Positions 44,075-56,117 of a DNA stretch of 64,000 nucleotides are shown here, piece by piece. The notes under the pieces were generated by a model. That model was given only the letters and a program-made list of their open reading frames with translations. It was not told the origin of the DNA and made no database searches. The translations under genes were made by a program, and so were the position numbers. Position 1 is the stretch's first letter. Each line of letters starts with the position of its first letter. The DNA lies in assembly GCF_001417735.1 (NCBI RefSeq), contig NZ_BBUZ01000035.1, forward strand, positions 124,001-188,000, written 5' to 3'. The DNA comes from Streptomyces sp. NBRC 110028 (GTDB lineage: Bacteria > Actinomycetota > Actinomycetes > Streptomycetales > Streptomycetaceae).

Positions 44075-44833
44075 GTGGAAGAAAGGCTGGCCATGACGGT
44101 GGATGCGCGTGGTGACGTCGAGGAGTTCATCCTCGGGGAACGGTTCGCGTGCCTGGCGGGGCGTTCCGCCTGGCGCCGGGGAGGCATCACTCACCGCCAC
44201 TATGACCTGCTGGGGGGCGAGGATTCCGCCCGGCTGCTGGCGCTCGATCTGGCGGAGTTCGTGAGTTCGGCGGACTGGAGCGCCCGGACGTTCACCAGTT
44301 TCATCGCGACCTTCGAGCAACCGCGCGGGGTCGATGAGCTGCGATTCGAAGAGCTCCTCTGGCAGCAGTTGCAACTGCTCCATGAGCAGGACGCGGATTT
44401 CCATCATTGGGCGGAGGGCTATTCGTCCGATCCGCAGTCCCCGGAGTTCGCGTTCAGCGTGGCCGGCCATCCCTTCTTCGTGATCGGCCTGCATGAGACC
44501 CACCGCCGGTTCGGCCGCAGGCCGCCCTTCCCGATGCTGGCCTTCAACTCCCATGAGCAGTTCGGCCGGATCAAGGGCGCCGGGATGTGGGACCGGCTCG
44601 CGGAGAAGATCCGCAAGCAGGACATCCAGCTGCAGGGGGACATCAATCCCAACCTGTACGAGTACGAGGAGCTGTCCGAGGCCCGCCGGTACTCGGGCCG
44701 CCCCAAGCCGGCCGACTGGCAGTGCCCCTTCGCCGCCCGGGAGGCCGCCCGGCAGGCCGAGCTGGAGCGCGCGGCGAAGCGGGAGCTGACCGTCTCGGCG
44801 GCCGCCCCGGCCATCACGGGCACCGTCGGCTGA
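44075..44833 (+). CDS. YqcI/YcgG (GntA-like) heme-oxygenase-fold protein
   Basis: A 252-residue protein with the YqcI/YcgG family pattern: FACLAGRSAWRRGGITHRHY near the start, QQLQLLHEQDADFHHW, PEFAFSVAGHPFFVIGLHET and PFPMLAFNSHEQFGRIKG. A characterised member, GntA, is a heme-dependent N-hydroxylase of guanidine groups in guanitoxin biosynthesis; HxxH-type histidines are present here. No other natural-product genes are adjacent, so it may act as a stand-alone N-oxygenase. The GTG at 44075 follows GAGGAGG seven bases upstream; an ATG at 44093 is weaker. Confidence 0.8.
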   Translation: MEERLAMTVDARGDVEEFILGERFACLAGRSAWRRGGITHRHYDLLGGEDSARLLALDLAEFVSSADWSARTFTSFIATFEQPRGVDELRFEELLWQQLQLLHEQDADFHHWAEGYSSDPQSPEFAFSVAGHPFFVIGLHETHRRFGRRPPFPMLAFNSHEQFGRIKGAGMWDRLAEKIRKQDIQLQGDINPNLYEYEELSEARRYSGRPKPADWQCPFAAREAARQAELERAAKRELTVSAAAPAITGTVG

Positions 44834-44850
44834 GGCTCCGCGTACGGCGG

Positions 44851-44895
44851 TGACAGCGCTGGGCCCGGGGGCGGAAACCGCCCTCGGGCCCTGTC
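44851..44895. terminator. Strong bidirectional hairpin terminator
   Basis: TGACAG, then GGGCCCG and GGGCGG, the loop AAA, then CCGCCC, CGGGCCC and CTGTCA form a long GC-rich stem with a few bulged bases. It lies between the stops of two convergent genes. Confidence 0.75.
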
Positions 44896-44922
44896 ACGCG
44901 GCGGCCCCGCCAGTGGTCGCGC

Positions 44923-45939
44923 TCAGTGGTCGTGCGCCTCCGCCCGGTGGACCGGGCCGTGGGCGGTCAGACAGTGCTCCACGAGCGGTTCGTCCGCGCG
45001 GCGGTGCTCCTCCCCGTCCGCCCGGGGCCGGGACGTCACGGTGTCGAGGTGGTCCACCTGGAGCGTGGTGTGGGTGATGCCGTACTCCTCGCGCAGCACC
45101 TCCTCCAGCGCCTCCCGCACCGCGTGGCAGTCGCCCTCCGCCGCGACCAGGACATGGGCGGACAGCGAGACCTCGCCCGAGGTGATCTGCCAGACGTGCA
45201 GGTCGTGCACCTCGGCCACCTCGGCGTGGGACGCCAGCAGGCTTCCGATCTCGTCGGGCTCGACCCCGGCGGGAGCAGCCTCCAGCAGGACGCGCCCGGA
45301 GGCCCGCAGCAACTCCACCCCCGCCTTGATCATGAGAGCGACCACGACGAGTCCGGCGATCGCGTCGGCCCGGGCGAAGCCGGTGGTCACCACCACCAGC
45401 CCGGCGATCGCGGTGGCGATGAAGGCGTAGAGGTCGTTCAGCACATGCTGGAAGGCGCCTTCGATGTTCAGCGAGGCGCGATTCGCCTTCGACATGCACC
45501 ACGCCGCCGCGATGTTCACCACGATCCCGGCGAGCGCCACGGCCAGCACCAGCCCACCGGTCACCTCGGGCGGGTCGATCAGCCGCTCCACCGCCTCATA
45601 GCCGAGATAGGCGCCGAGCAGCAGCAGCGAAAGCCCATTGGCCTGCGCGGAAAGGATTTCCGACCGCTTGAGCCCATACGTATAGCCGCCCCGGGCGGGC
45701 CGGGCCGAAAGCCGGATCGCGATGAGCGCGAGGACGATCGAGGCGGCGTCGGTGAGCATGTGCGCCGCGTCGGAAAGCAGCGCCACCGACCGCGCGATCA
45801 CTCCGATCACGACTTCCACCAGCATGAATCCGGTGATCAGCGCGAGAGCGATGGACAGCCACCGGCGGTCGGCGTTCTCCGCCACACCGTGCGTGTGCCC
45901 GCCATGACCCTCACCGTGTCCGTGCGTATGGGCTTCCAC
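44923..45939 (-). CDS. Cation diffusion facilitator (zinc-type CDF exporter)
   Basis: A 338-residue six-helix CDF transporter. The N-terminus is His-rich (HTHGHGEGHGGHTHG) and likely binds metal. The transport site residues are in SDAAHMLTDAASI (helix 2: His and Asp) and FQHVLNDLYAFIA (helix 5), the HDHD set of zinc exporters. The C-terminal domain (VHDLHVWQITSGEVSLSAHV) dimerises and senses metal, and the tail is again His-rich. The GTG at 45937-45939 has GAGGAGGAG upstream and is preferred to longer starts. A 20-base palindrome lies about 50 bases upstream. Confidence 0.9.
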   Translation of the reverse strand: MEAHTHGHGEGHGGHTHGVAENADRRWLSIALALITGFMLVEVVIGVIARSVALLSDAAHMLTDAASIVLALIAIRLSARPARGGYTYGLKRSEILSAQANGLSLLLLGAYLGYEAVERLIDPPEVTGGLVLAVALAGIVVNIAAAWCMSKANRASLNIEGAFQHVLNDLYAFIATAIAGLVVVTTGFARADAIAGLVVVALMIKAGVELLRASGRVLLEAAPAGVEPDEIGSLLASHAEVAEVHDLHVWQITSGEVSLSAHVLVAAEGDCHAVREALEEVLREEYGITHTTLQVDHLDTVTSRPRADGEEHRRADEPLVEHCLTAHGPVHRAEAHDH

Positions 45940-45985
45940 CCGCTCCTCCTCGGATCGCTTATGGACAGCGGTAATTGAACAGCAC

Positions 45986-46005
45986 TTCGGAGAATTCTCC
46001 AAAGG
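45986..46005. promoter_or_regulatory. Palindromic operator candidate upstream of the CDF gene
   Basis: CTTCGGAGAATTCTCCAAAG is a near-perfect 20-base palindrome (perfect core GGAGAATTCTCC at 45989-46000) about 47 bases before the CDF start. It is AT-richer than its surroundings and would suit a dimeric metal sensor. Confidence 0.5.
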
Positions 46006-46218
46006 CTGCAATGGACACGGTTATCAGATGGCATTGCCTTATGGATTCGGCAACGCTTTTCATTGTCACGCCGGGAGAATACGCGGCCCACCGGGCCCGG
46101 CAGCGGACGTCACCCGGGCAGGCGATCACGGGTCCGCTGATGTGTACGAGGCCACGCCGGTGCGGGTGAGGTCGGCGCGCAGGAGGTGACCCCGCGCGGT
46201 GCGGCGCGTTGGCCGAAC

Positions 46219-46473
46219 ATGACGACGACGATGCGACGCCGTTCTCTCTCGCAGCCGAGCAGAGTGCCGGACCGGAGCACCGAAGGCGGCGGAACGGTTC
46301 ACCAGACGCTGCACCAGTCGAGCTGCGTACCGATCTACGCGGCGCTGGTGGAACGCTGGTCGTCCGCGGGGCGGGCGGTGCCCGGGGCGTACGACCGGGA
46401 GTGGACCGAACTGGTCAACTGTCCGCCCTGGCCGGACCGGGTCCGGGCGGCGGCCCGGCCGTCCTCCGGCTGA
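46219..46473 (+). CDS. Small hypothetical protein (84 aa)
   Basis: An 84-residue frame from ATG 46219 (or 46231). The second half, CVPIYAALVERWSSAGRAVP then GAYDREWTELVNCPPWPDR, has the helical look of small streptomycete proteins I have seen annotated only as hypothetical, and uses typical high-GC third positions. The first 30 residues are Arg/Ser-rich, and no clear ribosome-binding site is visible, so the true start may be later. It ends 33 bases before the cobN stop on the opposite strand. Moderate belief that it is real. Confidence 0.45.
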   Translation: MTTTMRRRSLSQPSRVPDRSTEGGGTVHQTLHQSSCVPIYAALVERWSSAGRAVPGAYDREWTELVNCPPWPDRVRAAARPSSG

Positions 46474-46506
46474 GCCGCCGCCCGTCCTGCTTCCTTGGAG
46501 GGACCT

Positions 46507-50136
<3,630 letters not shown>

Positions 50137-50169
50137 GGCTCGGTGCCTTCCTCGGGGTCCGCGCCCCGG

Positions 50170-50275
50170 GCGGGTTGGAAGACGGCGGGAGTTCCTGACT
50201 CGCACGGCGGGCTGCCGTGCTCACAGTGGCGGGACCGCACCGGATTCGCACCGGTTTCCTCCCCCAGGGGATGTC
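50170..50275 (-). ncRNA. Cobalamin riboswitch
   Basis: On the minus strand upstream of cobN: GGAGGAAACCGGTGCGAATC, then CGGTGCGGTCCCGCCACTGT, a GC hairpin, and GAGTCAGGAACTCCCGCC, which is the B12 box. This is the standard cobalamin-element core. The element ends about 35 bases before the cobN start and likely acts by sequestering the ribosome-binding site. Its 5' side runs directly into the long palindromic element L1. Boundaries are approximate. Confidence 0.92.
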
Positions 50276-50453
50276 TCGCCGACCATGCCGGGCTCCCGAC
50301 GCCGCTGTGACATCGGCCGCTGCCGCGGCGGGCGGCGCCTCGCGGCCCCGCGCTCGTCGCACGCAGCGCCGCTGCGCACTCCTCACGCGGGTTGTGCGAT
50401 GCACCGCACCAGACGCCATTCGCTGATCCGGCCTGATCGGCAAGACACCCCCA
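50266..50453. repeat. Dispersed palindromic element, long form L1
   Basis: Left end AGGGGATGTCTCGCCGACCA with ATGCCGGGCTC, right end CTGATCCGGCCTGATCGGCA followed by AGACACCCCC. The ends are imperfect inverted repeats of each other. The middle contains GCACGCAGCGCCGCTGCGC, shared with L2 at 59728-59889. It fills the region between the cobN riboswitch and the cobG promoter. Confidence 0.65.
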
Positions 50454-50471
50454 AGACGCCGTCTTGAGCGT

Positions 50472-50494
50472 CAGGCGGGCCAGACGGCCCGCCG
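50472..50494. other. GC-rich hairpin upstream of cobG
   Basis: GGCGGGC at 50473 and GCCCGCC ending about 50493 can pair around CAGACGG. It sits between element L1 and the cobG start. Role unknown; it may be a transcription block or part of a leader. Confidence 0.35.
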
Positions 50495-50554
50495 CAGAGC
50501 ATAGTAGGCGTTGCTGACCTGGCACGGGACGGTGAGGGCCGACCGGACGTCGGT

Positions 50555-51931
50555 ATGCTCGCCGCCATGTCCCTCCCCCCGGCAACCGTCCCACCTGCGA
50601 ACGAAGCGCCCGGCCAAGCGCCCTCGCGGCGGGCGCGCGGACGCGATGACGCCTGCCCCGGCGCGCTGCGGCTGCACCCGGCGGACGACGGCTCCCTGGC
50701 GCGCGTCCGGATACCCGGCGGTCTGCTGACGGCAGGTCAGGCGCTGGCGCTGGCGCGGGTGAGCGAGGAGCTGGGCGACGGCCGTCTGGACCTCACCTCG
50801 CGGGGCAATCTCCAGCTCCGCGGCCTGGACGCGGCGTGCGGCGGCGAGCTGGCGGCCGCGTTGCGGGACGCCGGGCTGCTTCCCTCCGACCGGCATGACC
50901 GGGTGCGCAACATCGTGGCGTCCCCGCTGAGCGGCCTCGACGGCGGCGGGCACGGCGACGTCACCGTGTGGGCCCGGGAGTTGGACGCCGCGCTGTGCGC
51001 CGGGGCGTGGGACGAGTTGTCCGGCTTGTCGGGCCGTTTCCTGTTCGCGATGGACGACGGCCGGGGCGATGTGGCCGCATTGGGCGCGGATGTGACATTG
51101 ATCGCAACGCCGGACGGCGGGGCGGTGCTGCGGGTGGGCTCCGGTGCGCCGGAGGCCGGTCTTGAGGTGCGGGGGCGGGACGCGCCGCGCGCCGCCGCGC
51201 TGGCCGCCGTGGAGTTCCTGGCCAGGGCCCGGGCGAGCGGCACCGGGGCGTGGCGGGTGCGCGAACTGCCCGCGCGACACGCCGTGACCGCCGACGGCCT
51301 GGCGGCACGGTTCGCGGACGAGGGCGTCGAAGCCGTACGTACCGGACGCGGCGGGCCTGTTGACGCGCCCGGCGCGCCGCCCGCGCCGGGCGTCGTGTCC
51401 GGGCCGGACGGGCGCCACGCCGTGTCCGTCCTCGTGCCCCTGGGCCGGGTCGGCGCGGCGCCGTGGCGGCTGCTCGCCGGGCTCGCCTCCCGGGGCGGGT
51501 CGGGCGAGCTGCGTGTGACACCCTGGCGCGGCGTGGTGCTCCCGGGGTTCACCGCGGACGACGCGGCGGCCGCGTCGCGGGAGGTGGCCGACGCGGGGCT
51601 GGTGACCGATCCGGGCTCCCCGTGGGCCGGGGTCGGCGCGTGCACGGGACGGCCGGGCTGCGCCAAGTCCCTGGCGGATGTGCGCGCCCACGCGACACGC
51701 GCGGTGGCGGACGCTCCCCGCTCCCCCGGCGCGCCGCCGCCGGTGCCGGTGTACTTCTCCGGCTGTGAGCGGCGCTGCGGCCACCCCGGCGGCCGCTGGG
51801 TGGACGCGCTGGCCACCTCCGGCACGGATTACCGGCTCACCGTACGCGGCACGCGGGAGCCCGACGGCGCGACAGAGGTAACGGCGGAGCGATTGGCCGA
51901 CGCCGTGGCGACGACCCGCGGAACAGCATGA
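50555..51931 (+). CDS. cobG: Precorrin-3B synthase CobG
   Basis: A 458-residue sulfite-reductase-like enzyme that uses O2 to form precorrin-3B. N-terminal ferredoxin-like half: PGALRLHPADDGSLARVRIP and GRLDLTSRGNLQLRGL. The cysteines for the 4Fe-4S/siroheme-type site are CTGRPGCAKS and SGCERRCGHP near the C-terminus. ATG codons at 50555 and 50567 both lack a good ribosome-binding site. Its TGA overlaps the cobH ATG, so cobG-cobH-cobIJ form one translationally coupled operon, divergent from cobN. Presence of CobG marks the oxygen-dependent route. Confidence 0.92.
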   Translation: MLAAMSLPPATVPPANEAPGQAPSRRARGRDDACPGALRLHPADDGSLARVRIPGGLLTAGQALALARVSEELGDGRLDLTSRGNLQLRGLDAACGGELAAALRDAGLLPSDRHDRVRNIVASPLSGLDGGGHGDVTVWARELDAALCAGAWDELSGLSGRFLFAMDDGRGDVAALGADVTLIATPDGGAVLRVGSGAPEAGLEVRGRDAPRAAALAAVEFLARARASGTGAWRVRELPARHAVTADGLAARFADEGVEAVRTGRGGPVDAPGAPPAPGVVSGPDGRHAVSVLVPLGRVGAAPWRLLAGLASRGGSGELRVTPWRGVVLPGFTADDAAAASREVADAGLVTDPGSPWAGVGACTGRPGCAKSLADVRAHATRAVADAPRSPGAPPPVPVYFSGCERRCGHPGGRWVDALATSGTDYRLTVRGTREPDGATEVTAERLADAVATTRGTA

Positions 51932-52581
51932 TCAACGACATGATCGAGGACACAGTGTTCGACTACGAGAAGGACGGGGCGGCCATCTACCGCGCCTCCT
52001 TTGCCACCATCCGCGCCGAGGCGGACCTGGACGGCCTCCCCGCCGACGTCAGCCGCGTCGTGGTGCGGATGATCCACGCGTGCGGCATGGTCGACCTGGT
52101 CAAGGACCTCGCATACACGCCCGAGGTGGTCGCCCGGGCCCGGGAGGCGCTGCGCGCCGGAGCGCCCGTGCTCTGCGACGCCCAGATGGTCGCCAGCGGC
52201 GTCACCCGCAGGCGGCTGCCCGCCGACAACGACGTGGTGTGCACGCTGTCCGACCCCGCCGTACCGGAGTTGGCGCGGCGCATGGGGACCACGCGCAGCG
52301 CCGCCGCGCTGGAGCTGTGGCGGGACCGGCTGGAGGGTTCGGTCGTGGCCGTCGGCAACGCGCCCACCGCGCTGTTCCGTCTGCTGGAAATGCTCGAACA
52401 GGGCGCGCCGCGCCCGGCCGCCGTCATCGGTGTGCCGGTCGGGTTCATCGGCGCCGCCGAGTCCAAGGAGGCGCTGGCCGGACATCCGTCGGCGCCCCAC
52501 CATCTGGTGGTGCGCGGCCGACGCGGCGGCAGCGCCATCGCCGCGGCCGCGATCAACGCGATAGCGAGCGAGGAAGAGTGA
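51928..52581 (+). CDS. cobH: Precorrin-8X methylmutase CobH
   Basis: A 217-residue enzyme that moves the C11 methyl to C12, giving hydrogenobyrinic acid. Blocks: MIHACGMVDLVKDLAYTPEV (with the catalytic His), APVLCDAQMVASGVTRRRLP, VAVGNAPTALFRLLEM and GVPVGFIGAAESKEAL. The start overlaps the cobG stop (ATGA) and its own stop overlaps the cobIJ start (GTGA), showing tight coupling. Confidence 0.95.
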   Translation: MINDMIEDTVFDYEKDGAAIYRASFATIRAEADLDGLPADVSRVVVRMIHACGMVDLVKDLAYTPEVVARAREALRAGAPVLCDAQMVASGVTRRRLPADNDVVCTLSDPAVPELARRMGTTRSAAALELWRDRLEGSVVAVGNAPTALFRLLEMLEQGAPRPAAVIGVPVGFIGAAESKEALAGHPSAPHHLVVRGRRGGSAIAAAAINAIASEEE

Positions 52582-54113
52582 GCGAGCAGCAGCGACAGGC
52601 GACGCCCGCGGCGAAGGGACGGCTGTACGGCGTGGGCCTCGGCCCCGGTGACCCTTCCCTGATGACGGTACGGGCGGTGGAGGTCATCGCCGGGGCCGAT
52701 GTCGTGGCGTACCACAGCGCCCGGCACGGCCGCAGCATCGCCCGCTCCATCGCCGAGCGGCATCTGCGGCCCGACCACATCGAGGAGCGACTGGTCTACC
52801 CGGTCACCACGGAGGGCACCGACCATCCGGGCGGCTACCGGGGCGCGATGGAGGAGTTCTACGCGGAGGCGGCGGCGCGGCTCGCCGCGCACCTGGACGC
52901 GGGGCGCACGGTCGCGGTGCTGGCCGAGGGCGATCCGCTCTTCTACGGCTCGTACATGCACATGCACAAGCGGCTCGCCGACCGCTACCCCACCGAGGTG
53001 ATCCCCGGCGTGACCTCGGTGAGCGCGGCGGCCGCCCGGCTCGGCGCGCCGCTGGTGGAGGGCGAGGAGGTGCTGACTGTCCTCCCGGGCACGCTGCCCG
53101 AGGAGGAGCTGACCGCGCGCCTGGCGACGACCGACGCGGCGGCGGTCATGAAGCTCGGCCGCACCTTCCCGGCCGTGCGGCGCGCCCTGGAGCGTTCGGG
53201 GCGGCTCGCCGACGCGCGGTACGTGGAGCGGGCCACGATGAGCGCGGAGCGCACCGGGCCGCTGGAGGAGGTCGACCCGTCGTCGGTGCCGTACTTCTCG
53301 GTGGCGGTGCTGCCGAGCCGTATCGGCGCACCGGCCGCCCCGGCCGCCGCCGCGTCCGGACGCCCGGGCGAAGTCGTGGTGGTGGGCCTCGGACCGGCCG
53401 GTCCGCTGTGGCTCACCCCCGAGGCCCGGGGCGAGTTGGCCGCCGCCGAGGACCTGGTCGGCTACACCACCTATCTGGACCGGGTCCCCGTACGGCCCGG
53501 TCAGCGACGGCACCCCTCCGACAACAAGGTCGAGGCCGAGCGCGCCGAATTCGCCCTCGACCTGGCCCGGCGCGGTCGGCGTGTCGCCGTCGTCTCCTCG
53601 GGCGACCCCGGCGTGTTCGCCATGGCCACCGCCGTTCTGGAGGCCGCGTCCGAGGGCCCGTACCGCGATGTCCCGGTGCGGGTGCTGCCCGGCGTGACCG
53701 CCGCCCATGCCGCGGCCGCCCGCGCCGGTGCGCCGCTCGGCCACGACTACGCCGTCGTCTCGCTGTCGGACCGGCTCAAGCCCTGGGAGGTCATCGCCGG
53801 GCGCCTGCACGCCGCGGCCGCCGCCGACCTGGTCCTCGCCCTCTACAACCCCGGCTCCCGCAGCCGGATCTGGCAGGTCGGCAAGGCCCGCGAACTCCTC
53901 CTGGAACACCGCGCGCCGGACACCCCCGTCGTGCTGGGCCGTGACATCGGCGGCCCCGAGGAGAGCGTCCGCATCGTCCGCCTGGCCGACCTCGACCCGG
54001 CCGAGGTGGACATGCGCACGATCCTGCTGATCGGGTCCTCCCAGACGCGTACGGTCCGCCGTGGCGACGGCACGGAGATCGTCTGGACCCCGCGACGCTA
54101 CCCGGAGGTGTGA
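52578..54113 (+). CDS. cobIJ: Fused precorrin-2 C20- and precorrin-3B C17-methyltransferase CobIJ
   Basis: A 511-residue fusion. The first half (1-250) is CobI: YGVGLGPGDPSLMTVRAVEV, VLAEGDPLFYGSYMHMH, EVIPGVTSVSAAAARLG. The second (255-511) is CobJ: VVVGLGPAGPLWLTPEA, SSGDPGVFAMATAVLEAA, PGVTAAHAAAARAGAPLGHD. Both are SAM-dependent class III methyltransferases that add methyls at C20 and C17; fusion is common in actinobacteria. The GTG at 52578 overlaps the cobH stop. It overlaps the convergent cobK gene by 16 bases at the 3' end. Confidence 0.94.
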   Translation: MSEQQRQATPAAKGRLYGVGLGPGDPSLMTVRAVEVIAGADVVAYHSARHGRSIARSIAERHLRPDHIEERLVYPVTTEGTDHPGGYRGAMEEFYAEAAARLAAHLDAGRTVAVLAEGDPLFYGSYMHMHKRLADRYPTEVIPGVTSVSAAAARLGAPLVEGEEVLTVLPGTLPEEELTARLATTDAAAVMKLGRTFPAVRRALERSGRLADARYVERATMSAERTGPLEEVDPSSVPYFSVAVLPSRIGAPAAPAAAASGRPGEVVVVGLGPAGPLWLTPEARGELAAAEDLVGYTTYLDRVPVRPGQRRHPSDNKVEAERAEFALDLARRGRRVAVVSSGDPGVFAMATAVLEAASEGPYRDVPVRVLPGVTAAHAAAARAGAPLGHDYAVVSLSDRLKPWEVIAGRLHAAAAADLVLALYNPGSRSRIWQVGKARELLLEHRAPDTPVVLGRDIGGPEESVRIVRLADLDPAEVDMRTILLIGSSQTRTVRRGDGTEIVWTPRRYPEV

Positions 54114-54871
54114 CGTCCCGGCGCCGTACGGAGCCAGGCGACGGCCTCGGCGGGGGTCCGCACCACCGGGACGTCCCGCGGGGCCGGGGGGCGCTGGACG
54201 ACGACCACGGGGATTCCGGCGTCGCGGGCCGCGGTCAGCTTGGGGGCCGTGGCGCCCGCGCCGCTGTCCTTGGTGACCAGGACGTCGATGCGGTGGCGGC
54301 GCAGCAGCTCGGCCTCTCCCGCGAGGGTGAACGGACCACGGTCGAGGATCACCTCCATGCGGGGCGGGAACGGTGGCTGCGGGGCGTCGACCGAGCGGAC
54401 CAGGAAAGAGGGCGCGGTGAGGTGGGCGAAGGCGGCCAGCCCCATGCGGCCCGTGGTGAGGAAGACCCGCTCCCCCAGGTCCGGCAGCAGCCGCGCGGCC
54501 TCCTCCAGCGAGGCGGCCGGGTGCCAGCGGTCGCCCGGGCCCGCCACCCAGCCGGGGCGGCGCAGGGCCAGCAGGGGAACATGGACGGCGGCGGCCGCAC
54601 GGGCCGCGTTGTGACTGATCGTGTCGGCGAAAGGATGGGTGGCGTCGATGAGCGCGTCCACCTGGTGCTCGCGCAGCCAGCGGGCCATGCCCTCGGGGCC
54701 CCCGAACCCGCCGATCCGCACCTGCCCGGCGGGCAGCCGCGGTTCGGCGACCCGGCCCGCGAGGGAGCTGGTGACGCGCAGGGCCGGATCGCGGTCCAGC
54801 TCCGCGGCGAGTCGGCGGGCCTCGGTGGTGCCGCCCAGGATGAGCACATGGCGCGCCGGTGCGCTGTTCAT
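54098..54871 (-). CDS. cobK: Precorrin-6A reductase CobK
   Basis: A 257-residue NADPH enzyme: HVLILGGTTEARRLAAEL at the start, VDALIDATHPFADTISHNAA, LLALRRPGWV, RVFLTTGRMGLAAFA, LVTKDSGAGATAPKLTAARD. It reduces the C18-C19 double bond of precorrin-6A. ATG at 54869-54871. It is divergent from cbiD across 53 bases, which must hold both promoters. Confidence 0.93.
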   Translation of the reverse strand: MNSAPARHVLILGGTTEARRLAAELDRDPALRVTSSLAGRVAEPRLPAGQVRIGGFGGPEGMARWLREHQVDALIDATHPFADTISHNAARAAAAVHVPLLALRRPGWVAGPGDRWHPAASLEEAARLLPDLGERVFLTTGRMGLAAFAHLTAPSFLVRSVDAPQPPFPPRMEVILDRGPFTLAGEAELLRRHRIDVLVTKDSGAGATAPKLTAARDAGIPVVVVQRPPAPRDVPVVRTPAEAVAWLRTAPGRHTSG

Positions 54872-54924
54872 CGGATGCCTTTCGTCGTCCGTGCGCCCGT
54901 CATCGTATGCGCGGCCGGTGGCCC

Positions 54925-56067
54925 ATGGCTGAGGCGGAGGCCGGGGTGAGCGGGGGCCGCGGGGCACAGCTGGAGCGGACCGGGCTGCGGCACGGGTGGA
55001 CCACCGGGGCGTGCGCGACCGCCGCGGCGACGGCCGCGTACACCGCGCTGCTGACCGGCGACTTCCCCGACCCGGTGACGATCGCGCTGCCCAAGGGGCA
55101 GCGGCCCGCGTTCGCGCTGGCGGCCGAGGAACTGGGGGCGGACCGGGCCATGGCGGCGGTCGTGAAGGACGCCGGGGACGATCCCGACGTCACGCACGGC
55201 GCGCTGATACGGGCGACCGTACGGGCCCTGCCGCCGGGCGGCGGCGTGGTGTTCCGGGCCGGTCCCGGCGTCGGCACCGTCACCCGGCCCGGACTGCCGC
55301 TCGCGGTGGGCGAACCGGCCGTCAACCCCGTGCCCCGCCAGATGATGAGCGAGCACATCGCCTCCGTCGCCGCCCGCCACGGCGGCGGCGGGGACGTCGA
55401 GATCGAGATCTCGGTGGACGACGGCGAGGAGATCGCCCGCAGCACGTGGAACCCCCGGCTGGGCATCCTCGGCGGGCTGTCCATCCTGGGCACGACCGGC
55501 ATCGTGGTGCCGTACTCCTGCTCGGCGTGGATCGACAGCATCCGGCGCGGCGTGGACGTCGCCAGGGCGGCGGGACGGCGCCATGTGGCGGGGTGCACGG
55601 GGTCGACGTCCGAGAAGGTGGCGGTGGCCACGCACGGGCTGCCGCAGGACGCCCTGCTGGACATGGGCGACTTCGCGGGCGCCGTGCTCAAGTACCTGCG
55701 CCGCCACCCGGTGGAGCGGCTGACGATCGCCGGGGGCTTCGCCAAGCTCTCCAAGCTCGCGGCGGGCCACCTGGACCTGCACTCCTCCCGCTCCCAGGTC
55801 GACAAGGGCTTCCTCGCGGAGCTGGCCCGCCGCGGCGGCGCGGACGAGGAACTGGCGGCGGCGGTCGCGGCGGCCAACACCGGCCTGGAGACGGTGCAGC
55901 TGTGCGCGGCCCGGGGCGTCCCCCTCGGCGACCTGGTCGCGGCGGCGGCGCGGGAGGTCGCCCTGGGGGTGCTGCGCGGGGCCCCGGTCGCGGTCGACGT
56001 GATCTGCGTCGACCGCGCGGGCACCGTCGTGGGCCACGCCGCCCCCCGCGGCCCACGGGACGCCTGA
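54925..56067 (+). CDS. cbiD: Cobalt-precorrin-5B C1-methyltransferase CbiD
   Basis: A 380-residue enzyme: LRHGWTTGACATAAATAAYT at 20-40, DPDVTHGALIRATV, FRAGPGVGTVTRPGLPL, GEPAVNPVPRQMM, NPRLGILGGLSILGTTGIVV, KYLRRHPVERLTIAGGFAKLS. CbiD is the C1 methyltransferase best known from the anaerobic pathway; here it stands beside oxygen-dependent CobG and aerobic-type CobN, and no cobF is visible. ATG at 54925 with GCGGCCGG upstream, a weak ribosome-binding site. Confidence 0.93.
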   Translation: MAEAEAGVSGGRGAQLERTGLRHGWTTGACATAAATAAYTALLTGDFPDPVTIALPKGQRPAFALAAEELGADRAMAAVVKDAGDDPDVTHGALIRATVRALPPGGGVVFRAGPGVGTVTRPGLPLAVGEPAVNPVPRQMMSEHIASVAARHGGGGDVEIEISVDDGEEIARSTWNPRLGILGGLSILGTTGIVVPYSCSAWIDSIRRGVDVARAAGRRHVAGCTGSTSEKVAVATHGLPQDALLDMGDFAGAVLKYLRRHPVERLTIAGGFAKLSKLAAGHLDLHSSRSQVDKGFLAELARRGGADEELAAAVAAANTGLETVQLCAARGVPLGDLVAAAAREVALGVLRGAPVAVDVICVDRAGTVVGHAAPRGPRDA

Positions 56068-56117
56068 GGCGCCGGCGGGCGCGGTGCGCGTGCCCGCCAG
56101 GCGGCGGGCACGGGCGC

